Shown piece by piece: positions 55,211 to 64,000 of a DNA stretch of 64,000 nucleotides (its first letter is position 1; each line of letters starts with the position of its first letter). Under the pieces are notes generated by a model. The model made no database searches. It saw nothing but the letters and a program-made list of their open reading frames with translations, and was not told the origin of the DNA. Source of the DNA: Undaria pinnatifida. Taxonomy: Eukaryota; Sar; Phaeophyceae; Laminariales; Alariaceae. The stretch lies in assembly GCA_012845835.1 (NCBI GenBank), contig JABAKD010000025.1, positions 9,739,779 through 9,803,778 of the forward strand. The letters are read 5' to 3'. The position numbers were made by a program, and so were the translations under genes.

Positions 55211-57315
55211 CGATTGCTCGGTCAAATCACTTTGTTCGAAGAACGCTGTCCAACGCCTTCCTCGTCCGTTCCCTATACCCGGTCGGGAACGCGTACTCCG
55301 TACGGGAAGTAAGAAACACATCCGAGAATCGAGGGGACAATTTAGTATTTTGGATTCCTGGACTGTTTTTTTTTCCGAGAACGGGTCAACGCGTGGCGTA
55401 CTAATGGATGACACAGCAGCACTCTATAGTACTGCTGACAAGTATCTTCTTGACAAGATGTCGTGTGCAAGACCGATCGGTGATACAGCAGGAAATGATC
55501 TGTAAAAATAGTAGACGATATATCCCGGTACCTGGTGCGAAGTTTTCAAGTTCCGAGCTTCAACAACAGCAGTTTTGCTGTTGTTGTTGTTTTTGTTCTC
55601 ACTCGCATAATCAAATCCGTGGTAACAGGACAGGGTCCACCAGCAAATAATGCTGACTGACGCCACTGCACAGGAAACACCTCTCTGGGTAACGCGGCGT
55701 CAACCATCGTAATATCATACAATATCGGGGAATGTAACCTCTATGCAAAAAAACAGTTTATTTTTTTCATTTATCAGCCGGTCGCCCCGGGGGTCTAGTG
55801 GTTTTACCCTCGAATACTCTACTAACGTTCGTTTGTCCTTGAGTTCGATTCCCACCATAGAGAGGTTTGACTTCATTTGCAAAAATGCAAAAACAAGAAA
55901 TAAAATATGGATCAAATGCGGAGAGCGCCTAGCAGCGTGGGTAGGTACAATTCGACTGGTTTCTTCTCGCGATAAAAATGAAGGCACGTGCCGAAGTGGG
56001 GAGGGCGGAGGAGGGCCCGCTATGTGACCCCGGATCTGAGTTTCTACTTGAAGGGAGCGCGAGAGTGGTTCGAGAATAATAGATGGGATGAAGAAAACAA
56101 GATGTTGCAAAGGTAATTATGACTACCACACAGAGCACCCCTAACCTTTGCCGGCATTTTATCTTTTGTATGTATCCATTCTTCTCTCTATCTAGGCAAA
56201 AAACAATGACAGATTACTTTTTTATGGCAGTGGTATAGTAGTACATCCTGAAAAATTGGACTACACTAGATGTTCTGCTCCTGTTTTTTTTTCCGAAGTT
56301 GGACTTTCAGTCGGAAATGAAAATAGTAAACATCGACCTTTTTTCGCTATGCGCATCGTCCGAAACGAAAAAATACCACTACTACTTCCAGTGAATAATA
56401 TGGTCGTCGCTAAGTAGGAAGTACGCGCGGCACTGTCAGCAGTCGTCATGGTAGAGGCACTCCCGATATATATTTTTTTGAGGGTACGCGTCCGATTTCG
56501 ACAACGTGATAGCACCCGCGAAGCAAAGACAGTAGATACATACACATATCCCGCCTTGCCGAGTGAAAACAGAGATAAAGTGCTACGTCAACCTCCCGTA
56601 CGAGCAAGGCACCCCCGCATCTATCTTTGAGACTACGCCACCGCACCGAGAGATCGCTCTCCTCTTCTTCATTTCCCTCCTCGCCCGTGACCACGCAGAC
56701 CAATCAATGCGGCAACCTTGAGGTAAATACAAAGCTCTTTTTCCAAAACCTCGCCGGCTGACATTCCCCAATGTCGACGTTTGATGCAAACCGACTGGGC
56801 ATCCTGTCGACTTCCCACCTACATTGCCACCGGGACAGCTGTGCAGTCTCTTCGCTGATGCCAAGTCTCCTCTCGTTTCCCCTAGAGGCGAAGCAGGTTC
56901 TCACTACTATTTTCGTTTTTTTTGTTTGATATACGCCACCTCGTTTTGGACGACGCATTCAACAACAGTGTGTTTCGCTCATCCTTGCCTTCTTTCTTGT
57001 ATATGACGTTTTTCTTTCGTCATATTATTACTGTCATAATATCATGTTCGTATTAAAGTCTTGGTTATTCTTCAAAGTTCAATGAATGTCAAATCGGACA
57101 CTTACACCTTGACTTGTCGAAGTGCTGCCCTGCCCCACCAAAAGCATTGGCGCCGGCGAATGCCGGTGACCATTAGGAGCCTTGCTGTAATATATGTTAT
57201 TGTTGCGGTACCTGCTACATACAAAAGAGGCATGTGAGATGTAATGTTACGTTCTTTGCCTTCATGTGAGGGTATTTCTCTTCGGAACGATTACCACACC
57301 CGAAAAAAATAAAGG
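55211..57315. other. Spacer with one tRNA-like sequence
   Basis: 55792-55853 reads GGGGGTCTAGTGGTTTTACC, then a 25-base middle, then GAGTTCGATTCCCACC: an A-box-like and a strong B-box-like motif at tRNA spacing. The stems are weak, so a SINE head or decayed tRNA is more likely than a working gene. The rest shows nothing. Confidence 0.4.
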
Positions 57316-57979
57316 GCAATGGCCGAAATCGGGCACACCCAATCGACCGATAGCCGTTATCGGGTACCAGTTCCACAACGACTCAGGACGACATCTCATT
57401 GGTTAAAACCACACCGCATCCGAACGCAGGCGCATGTCCATCGGATGCACCCGATTATAGCTGAACAAGTCCTCGACATGTACCCGACTCGCATACAAGC
57501 CACCCGATTATGGCCGGACTACTCGACCACCAGCCCACACGCACACACGCACGCGCGGCGGGCGCGAACTCGCGCCAAGTCACGAGGCGGGGCATTGTTT
57601 GCTCTTTCGTCTCGGAGCTCCATTTCCGGAGCTCCTTTTTGTGGACCATGAAGTCGCAGTTAGCACCCCTTCACACAAGGCACAGAAACGCACATATGCA
57701 GACGGTTTAGACATAGATCACAGACTACATTGGCACGGACACGGCACGAGAAGGTCTAGTGAGATTCAGATGTTCGTTTCCAAATATCACAGGGAGATAT
57801 ATTCGTGGCGCGGCGGGCCCGAGAAATGTATTGCCGCCACCTGTCACTTCCCAACACCAGCGACAGCCGAGCCCACACAAAATTGGCAACACAACGAAAC
57901 ATGTGCACGAATGTACATGAGACTCCACACATAACATTAAGCACTGCTGTGTACGGGACTGCTGGATTTTGGCCATTGC
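57316..57979 (+). mobile_element. Inverted-terminal-repeat element, 664 bp
   Basis: The ends are GCAATGGCCGAAATC (57316) and GATTTTGGCCATTGC (to 57979), inverted with one mismatch in 15. The left end contains the ATG of a 110-residue open frame (57319-57651, starting MAEIGHTQ). A matching frame exists in the inverted partner at 58142-58685. No transposase motif is seen, so the element is probably non-autonomous. Confidence 0.65.
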
Positions 57980-58141
57980 AAAACTAATTTCCATGTAAGT
58001 GATGTAAAATCACGACTCATAGAGCTTTTCCTGAAAAAGGCGTCCTTGCAGGGCACCTGTTAGCGAGACCTAGAAAATCATTTGACTCAAATCATTTGAC
58101 TCGAATCATTTATTTGATCAAATCATTTCTCGGGGTGTGAT

Positions 58142-58685
58142 GTGACAGGTGGCGGCAATACGTTTCTCGGGCCCGCCACGCCACGAAGACATCTCCCTGT
58201 GCCATTTGGAAACGAACATCCGAATCCTTAGATCTTCTCGTGTCGTGTCCGTGCCTCCAGCTAGTCTGTGATCTATGTCTAAACCGTCTGCATAGATGCG
58301 CTTCTGTGCCTTGTGTGTACGGGTGCTAACTGCGACTTCATGGTCCACATAAAGGAGCTCTGGAAAAAGAGCCTCGAGACGGAAGAACAAACAATGTCCC
58401 GCCTCGTGACGTGGCGCGAGTTCGCGCTCGCTGCGCGTGCATGTGTGCGTGTGGACTGGTGGTCGAGTAGTCCGGCCATAATCGGGTGCCTTGTATGCGA
58501 GTCGGGTATATTTCGAGGACTTGTTCAGCCATAATCGGGTGCACCCGATGGACATGCGCCTGCGTTCGGATGCGATGTGGTTTAGACCAATGAGATGTCG
58601 TCTTGAGTCGTTGTGGGACTGTGTGTTCAAGGGGTACCCGATAAAAGCTATCGGTCGATCGGGTGTACCCGATTTCGGCCATTGC
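58142..58685 (-). mobile_element. Inverted partner of the 57316 element, truncated
   Basis: It is the reverse complement of 57316-57847 at roughly 85 percent by eye, separated by 294 bases. Its outer end (GATTTCGGCCATTGC) is present, but the inner terminal repeat is missing. It carries a 114-residue frame on the - strand (58338-58682, MAEIGYTRS). The pair could form a very long hairpin. Confidence 0.7.
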
Positions 58686-58799
58686 TCAGAACAAAATGTT
58701 AACTATTTTTTCTTGTTGGGCGGTGGGGTATGCCATCCCAGTCACCGGGCGCCCCCGGCATGGTCATTAATATTTTACTTCATTTTTCATGGCCACCGG

Positions 58800-59965
58800 C
58801 CGTTCCAGTGCTGTTTGGTTTTTCCAGTGCTTCGTATCTCGTCCTCTGGTTTGTGTCGGAGACAGCACTAAGTGCTTCAAACTATTGACCCAGCGTTTTC
58901 CCCTGCATAACGCCCGCATGCGTCCGCCAGAAACACCGGCGCTCTAGCCAGAACCGCCCATACCCATCTATCTTCTGGAACAATTATTTAATAAAATTGT
59001 GTTGTTCCTACCTGTACGACAGCGCGATATGTGCGGTACACGATCACAATATTAAGTATTATATTCTAGGGCTATTAGTCCATTTGATTACATCTGCAAT
59101 GGGTTGACCAATAACTTACCGAAACTATGTAATTAAACGCTCTCCCTCCTGAAACGGCGGCATAGCACGTCGGCCGGATATGCGAGCGGGCGTGTCAATA
59201 TGCAGGCCGTTCCATTTCCTGGGGATACCGGGGAGAGCGTTTTCCAAGTTCGCATAGGGAAAGTCTGAAAAAGTTTATTATGCTGTCGATGGTGAGACTC
59301 GAACGCACGACCCCAAACCCATGGTGGGTCGACGGCGATATTTGTTAAGGCATTATTAGTGGGATAAGCTATCGGATACCCTTTTTTTGCAAGTGGTCAA
59401 ATGAACTGATACCCCTCTATCTAGTTCCTTAACAAATGGCATCGTCGGCTGAAGATATTTTTGGTTGCGAAAATGAGGGTCGGGTCCTGTTCAATGACGG
59501 AAAATTATACCATGGCTATCTTTTGTAGTGGCGATAGTGTAAGCCACATCATACCTCACGCAAGAATTCCAGCCAATGGACAGAAATAAGACTCTTAATA
59601 ACTGTTGTCGCATGCCCTGACGGGAAAATTGGCAAATGTACTCAACCTTTGCTGTATAGATGGAGCGACTACGACGGTAGCACGGGTAAAAAAATGAGGC
59701 ACGGTATGTTACAGGCTGTTGACGCGATTTCCGGCAGGCAGTGTAGTCGTGGTTGTGCAGCGGCAACAACAGTGGCAGCCAAAGATGTCAGGAGACGTCG
59801 AGAGAAGGGCAAACGCCTGACCGAACCATACTAAAAGATAACTCGAAGTATTAATTTTCAGCCAGTAAATGATAAGAAACATCTTGCCGTCGGTCAACGG
59901 CGGAACGTGCTGTCGCCTGGGACACGTTTGCTGGCAGCACGCTATTCACCACCAGGTAAGCGTTA
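58800..59965 (+). repeat. Unit D tail and flank element, copy 3
   Basis: 58855-58960 (GGAGACAGCACTAAGTGC, CCAGAAACACCGGCG) matches 45770-45860. 59470-59965 matches the roughly 500-bp element (GTGTAAGCCACATC, GTGCAGCGGCAACAACAGTG, GTTTGCTGGCAGCACGCTAT). The diverged SINE-like copy at 59071-59365 lies between them. Confidence 0.6.
59071..59365 (-). repeat. SINE-like repeat, diverged single copy
   Basis: It shares TCCCTCCTGAAACGGCGGCA, TCGGCCGGATATGCG and the tRNA-like end GGTGAGACTCGAACGCACGA with the tandem copies at 60715-61380. On the - strand that end reads GTGCGTTCGAGTCTCACC, a pol III B box. Confidence 0.65.
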
Positions 59966-60002
59966 CCCCCCCTTAGAGTCGCACCCGCGGGTTTGACAAA
60001 AG

Positions 60003-60079
60003 CACAACAACAACAACTTCAACACCAAAAACAACAACAACAACGACAGCAACAACAACAACAACAAAAACAACAACGA

Positions 60080-60172
<93 letters not shown>

Positions 60173-60183
60173 CCACAACAACT
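60003..60183 (+). repeat. CAA trinucleotide microsatellite
   Basis: It is about 180 bases of CAA repeats with few interruptions in the second half. Its poly-Gln, poly-Val and poly-Leu frames are artefacts. It is likely to vary in length between individuals. Confidence 0.97.
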
Positions 60184-60442
60184 CGGAATTGGCGGCGGGA
60201 AACCAATCGTGCCCCCAACTACGTTAACCGCTTTGTTTTTTCGTCACGCGCTGGATCGAATGTTCTCGCCAGCCGCCCCTTTTTTCGTATACTCGTGGTT
60301 TTTTATCTCGGCATAAAAAATGGCAACACAATCAACCTTGTGTAGTCTAGTACGTTACCGAAACAAAATGGCCGGCCGCATATGATACGAATGCGTTTCA
60401 CGTACAAGCCAGTATATTTAATTAGACTAGTCTATACATGAT

Positions 60443-60690
60443 GAAAAAAAAAATCACTCTAGCTGTGAGATCAAATATTTTGTCGAAGCTCATCTTTGCA
60501 AGCTGGGTATGATACTCCGATCGCGCGTATTACGGGTTGTGTGTCCTCATTAAGTATGATATATGTCGGCGACTCCCCTTGCAGCTACAGTGTAGCTACC
60601 AGGGTCAGCAGGGTGATGCTAGTCAGTCTGTGCGCGGAAACTGTAAAACCCGTTTCTGAGGGAGACAAAATCTGACAGCTGCTGTGGAAG
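60443..60690 (+). repeat. CAGCTGTGAG dispersed repeat, partial
   Basis: It runs from TAGCTGTGAGATCAAATATT through TCTGACAGCTGCTG. It has the first two thirds of the family consensus and lacks the poly-G part. Confidence 0.8.
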
Positions 60691-60714
60691 GAAATGCATC
60701 ATATAGACTATATG

Positions 60715-61380
60715 TTAAGGAATTAGTGGGGTATCAGCCCGTTTGACCACTTGCACAAGGTTAACCAATAGCTTACCCAAACTAAGCCTTATAACAATCT
60801 CCCCCCCTGAAACGGCGGGATACCAGGTCGGCCGGACATATACCGGCGGACCTCTCAATACATCCAAGCCGTTTCATTTCCTGGGTATACCGCGGAGAGA
60901 ACTTTTCAAGTTCGACATGGAGAAAGTCTAAAAAAGTTTACATTGGTGGATGTGGGAGTTGAACCCCCGACCAAAACAATCCATGGTCTGTCGGCGACGC
61001 CATTTGTTAAGGTACCAGTGGGGTATTAGTCCGTTTGACCACGTGCAAAGGTTAACCAATAGCTTACCCAAACTAAGCCTTATAACACTTTTCCCCCCTG
61101 AAACGGCGGGATAGCAGGTCGGCCGGATACACGGGCGGACCTGTCAATATCCAAGCGGGTTCATGTCCTGGGTATACCAGGGAGAGTGTTTTTCAAGTTC
61201 GACATCATGGGGAAAGTCCGAAAAAGTTTATTACGGGTGGATGTGGGATTTCAACTCACGACGCAAAAAAACCGTGGTCTGTCGACGACGCCATTTGTTC
61301 ATGTACTAGTGGGGTATTAGTCCGTTTGACCACTCGCACAAGTTTATCCAATAGCTTACCCAAACTAAGCCTTATAACAT
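60715..61380 (-). repeat. Tandem SINE-like repeat, unit about 290 bp
   Basis: Copies start near 60725, 61015 and 61306 (AGTGGGGTATTAGTCCGTTT); the third stops at about 61380. Each contains CCCCCTGAAACGGCGGGATA, GGTCGGCCGGA and, at its right end, a tRNA 3'-half-like sequence. On the - strand this reads GTCGGGGGTTCAACTCCCAC then ATCCACCA in copy 1. This suggests a tRNA-derived retroposon on the - strand. Confidence 0.75.
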
Positions 61381-61505
61381 GGATACACGTTTATCGTTTT
61401 TTCCACGTAACCTAAGGTAACAAAAACAATCCTTTTCTTTGGGAAAAAATGCACAAATTGCTACCGCGATGAGAAAAACAAAGAGTTGGCGGTGGGGAGC
61501 GGGGA

Positions 61506-61530
61506 GGGGGGGGGGGGGGGGGGGGGGGGG
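61506..61530 (+). repeat. 25-base G-run
   Basis: It is an uninterrupted run of about 25 G next to GGGGAGCGGGGA. It is a likely G-quadruplex former and prone to sequencing error. Confidence 0.85.
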
Positions 61531-61559
61531 AAATAGACCATATAGACAACAGATTCGAG

Positions 61560-61985
61560 ATTCGTAACTAAGTACCTATATAACTGAGGTAATGTGTTGA
61601 AGACGTCCGCGGAGTCGTACCTAGACCCGGGGACTTCGTGAACGGGCATACTCTATACCCGGTTGATTCATGAATCGACCTTCCCATATTACCGACATGT
61701 TGGGCAAGGTATCGAGGTCCGCATCTAACGTGCCTAACGCTATAGTAACGTTAACGAGTGGGTAGTTAACGTACCTTAAAATTGGGGAAGGCAATGAGGT
61801 CGTCCCCACGCTCGTGCATGAACACGGGTATGGCGTCAACGGGTAAACCTATACCCGCGTAACTATTGCATCGGCGTATCAATCGTACCTGTGTTAAGGT
61901 AAAGTGTCGAGGTTATTTACGTGAGATATCGAGATCCGGATCTTAGTGCGGGTACGGTACTTTTTCCAGAGTAATCATCGGGTTA
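61560..61985. repeat. GTACCTAACG satellite-like repeat, block 2
   Basis: Words shared with 25436-26010 include GTACCTAGACCCGGGGAC, TATACCCGG, GCATCTAACGTGCCTAACGC and GTGTCGAGGT. Confidence 0.6.
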
Positions 61986-61999
61986 CGTACGCATTCCAA

Positions 62000-62330
62000 G
62001 AACTTCCAATTGACGTGGCTGGACACTAGGACAATACGTACTGGCGCAGTACCAATCTACTGCCAGCAGCAATCTACGACTGGTCCTGACGGCAGACGCT
62101 GCCAGCATGTTAGATCTGGGGCGTACAACAAATATACGCGGTTGTTTTACTTTTGACGAAACGACATGCCGGTATTTCTTAGGCTGGTTGGCAGCCTACC
62201 ACACTCACAACACTTCCAGCACTTACAGCACTCACAACACTAACAGTATGTGTACCCCTAGGCCAGGAACGATGTAATAACCTACACTGCCAGTGTTCAT
62301 GAAACACGGCCAAGGATGCCGTTCTCGTCG
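62000..62330. repeat. Diverged duplicate of 2600-3140 and short CACTCACAA repeats
   Basis: It pairs with the 2560-3140 block. At 62196-62245 the words CACAACACTTCCAGCACTTA and CAGCACTCACAACACTAACA show a 9-12 base repeat. Confidence 0.45.
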
Positions 62331-62614
62331 ATAACGCTCTTCACCGCGACAAAGTCGCGCACGGATTATGCGGTATCCGCCGAAGCATCGTACACGTCCT
62401 GCATGTCCCCGTTGATCCTATTAACAAACTTGGGAATGATCACGTCCTCTGGCTTGTTCTGCGCGACCTCGATCACCCCTGGTGTGAGAACTGACTCAGG
62501 ACTATTCGGTGCGCTGTCTCCGGCGTGGTAGGCAAACCTTGAACCACGCGGTCTCCCCAGTGGTTTCGCGTATTGCCCACGCCGTAAATCTACACACTGG
62601 GCTGACCACGTCTG

Positions 62615-62750
62615 GGTGACAGGTGTCCCGGATGTGTGTCTCTGGCGGCAGGTGTCCTGGGTGTGTGTCACAAATATAAGGTGTTTCTTGGTGTGTGTCA
62701 CACATAGAGGGTGTCCTGGGTGCACACATGGAGGGTGTCCTGGGTGGATG
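62615..62750 (+). repeat. GGTGTCCTGGGTG minisatellite
   Basis: About four units of roughly 32 bp contain AGGTGTCCTGGGTGTGTGTC and CACACATAGAGGGTG. The His/Pro/Cys-rich frames on the - strand are artefacts. Confidence 0.8.
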
Positions 62751-62879
62751 GCAGAGTGGCCGCGTGCATGCCAAGTTTACGTTTTCATTATTTCAGTTAT
62801 TCTCGTTTCCACGGATGACGTCGCAAATACCTCGTACGAAGTAAACATCATCAGCAAAATATATCGACTAGGTGTTCGT

Positions 62880-63335
62880 ACCTATAGTCTACCTGGTTAG
62901 TTTATCGATGAGTTTACCTATTCCCGGCTGAGTGGATCGGCGACGTGCCCATCACGCCCAAAACATGAGTACGGTATCGAGTTCTGAACCTAACGTGTGT
63001 CCAATGCCTATGTACGGTATCGGGGTCGATATCTAACTTGTACAATGAACGTTAGGTAAGCTATTGCGGTCGTGCCCATGCCGTCGTTTCTAAACCCGTG
63101 TATCTCGTCGACGGGTATACCAATGGCAGGTAGTATGGGCGGCATACCTTACATTTTGCATAATCTCGCATAGGTAAGGCACATGTTGTTCCTTCTAAAA
63201 CGTACCCAGCACCTAGGGGAGGTGTCAAGGCTCGTACCTAGCTTACAGGTCTCCTGAGCGTCGGGTATGTGTACTCCCCTCGATATCGTACCCAACGTTT
63301 CCCTGCTATATATTTGACAGTGTATACTGCACACG
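62880..63335. repeat. GTACCTAACG satellite-like repeat, block 3
   Basis: It contains CGTACCTATAGTCTACCTGG, CCCAAAACATGAGTACGGTA, GTACGGTATCGGGGTCGATA and CGTCGACGGGTATACC. It is the same family as the blocks at 25436 and 61560. Confidence 0.6.
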
Positions 63336-63599
63336 TGATACTTTGAATAAAAATGTAATATTCAATTCAATGGTCCGGGTTTCACTGGAAGTCTGTACCT
63401 TTCTCAAAACCACGAGCAAGGCCCAAGGATGGCCACTCAACCCTCCTGCTTGCAAATATCTCGTGCTACTAAAGAGGTATAGAATCAGCTATCCTGCCTG
63501 GGACGTTTCACAAGCAGGCATACACATACTATAATCTGTGAACGGTGGGACAAAAGCGATAAGCTCATTGGTTTGCTTGTTTCACACTAAAAACAAAGG

Positions 63600-63720
63600 A
63601 TAGAGGTCATCCCCTACGGTAATGGGGGGTCCTGTTTCGGGGCTTCTTTTGCGGTCACTCGTAAGAGTAACCCCTCTCTTCCTCGCGGTCTTACGTTTTG
63701 ACGCTTTAAAATGGCGATAT
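63600..63720. repeat. Palindrome-bearing element, last copy
   Basis: It contains CCCCTACGGTAATGGGGGG, then GGTCACTCGTAAGAGTAACC (63653-63672), and belongs to the GTCACTC...GAGTGAC family seen in the epimerase introns. Confidence 0.5.
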
Positions 63721-63874
63721 CTATCCACAATGGTATAGCAGTCTACGCTGCGCCAGACAGAGCAACCGCTTGGAGTATTTTCCGCCCGTGACGTACCGAG
63801 TTGGTCGTGGTAGTGATGATAGGGTGAAAACTTCAAGAGCCCCGCAGTAAAATTATCGGCGTATGATAACATCA

Positions 63875-64000
63875 CTATGACACCATCATAACACCATCAT
63901 GATATCATGATCATAACATCTTAAAAAAAATACCACAGCACCATCGTAGAATAATCAAAACTATATCGTCATATATAGACTACACAATACACCATCATAA
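63875..64000. repeat. Simple CACCATCATAA repeats at the window end
   Basis: Words such as CACCATCATAACACCATCAT and CATGATATCATGATCATAAC recur to the end of the window. Confidence 0.6.

Noticed and set aside
59963-60316. Poly-Gln, poly-Val and poly-Leu frames
   Set aside because: They are translations of the CAA microsatellite in different frames.
62366-62774. His/Thr/Pro-rich frames on the - strand
   Set aside because: They follow the GGTGTCCTGGGTG minisatellite and have no other support.

Overview
The window is eukaryotic nuclear DNA and almost certainly comes from a brown alga (Phaeophyceae). The only well-supported host genes are two copies of a secreted, AlgG-like mannuronan C5-epimerase. 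This enzyme converts mannuronate to guluronate within the alginate polymer and is typical of brown algal cell walls. Both copies are on the + strand, split by long GT-AG introns of 0.5 to 2.7 kb, and set in intron and intergenic DNA crowded with repeats. Nothing here is bacterial: there are no operons or ribosome-binding sites, and the only longer open frames come from repeats or a retrotransposon. The exact species cannot be read from the sequence.

Layout: 1-1180 holds the far downstream end of a preceding repeat unit (unit A). 1181-4948 is repeat-rich spacer that includes a small inverted-terminal-repeat element (3202-3472). 4949-15804 is epimerase gene 1, with seven exons, 1500 coding bases and 499 residues; it is intact, with a signal peptide and the DPHD active-site motif (unit B). 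15805-20715 is the unit B flank. 20716-23480 is a C-rich insertion that includes a roughly 42-bp minisatellite. 24000-31500 contains satellite-like, C-rich and dispersed repeats. 32224-41373 is epimerase copy 2 (unit C), homologous along exons, introns and flanks but broken: no start codon, a 25-base frameshifting deletion in exon 1, a damaged acceptor and lost donor at exon 3, and no exon 6. 41374-46370 is the unit C flank. 47600-50060 is a decayed Ty1/copia retrotransposon on the - strand. 50365-53100 and 58800-59965 match the downstream flank again, without any epimerase exon (unit D). 53100-58800 holds tRNA-like sequences and a palindromic pair of inverted-terminal-repeat elements. 60000-64000 is a CAA microsatellite, a tandem SINE-like repeat and satellite DNA.

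Together these blocks describe a tandem array of epimerase-bearing segments, spaced about 25.5-27 kb apart between units B and C, undergoing birth and death: one working gene, one recent pseudogene and one segment that has lost its gene. No previously undescribed multi-gene system is visible. The points most worth a second look are the lesions in copy 2, the hairpin at its exon 6 deletion junction, the minisatellite that stays open in several frames, and the palindromic element whose two arms keep a matching open frame. All identities and alignments were judged by eye; no database search or alignment program was run.
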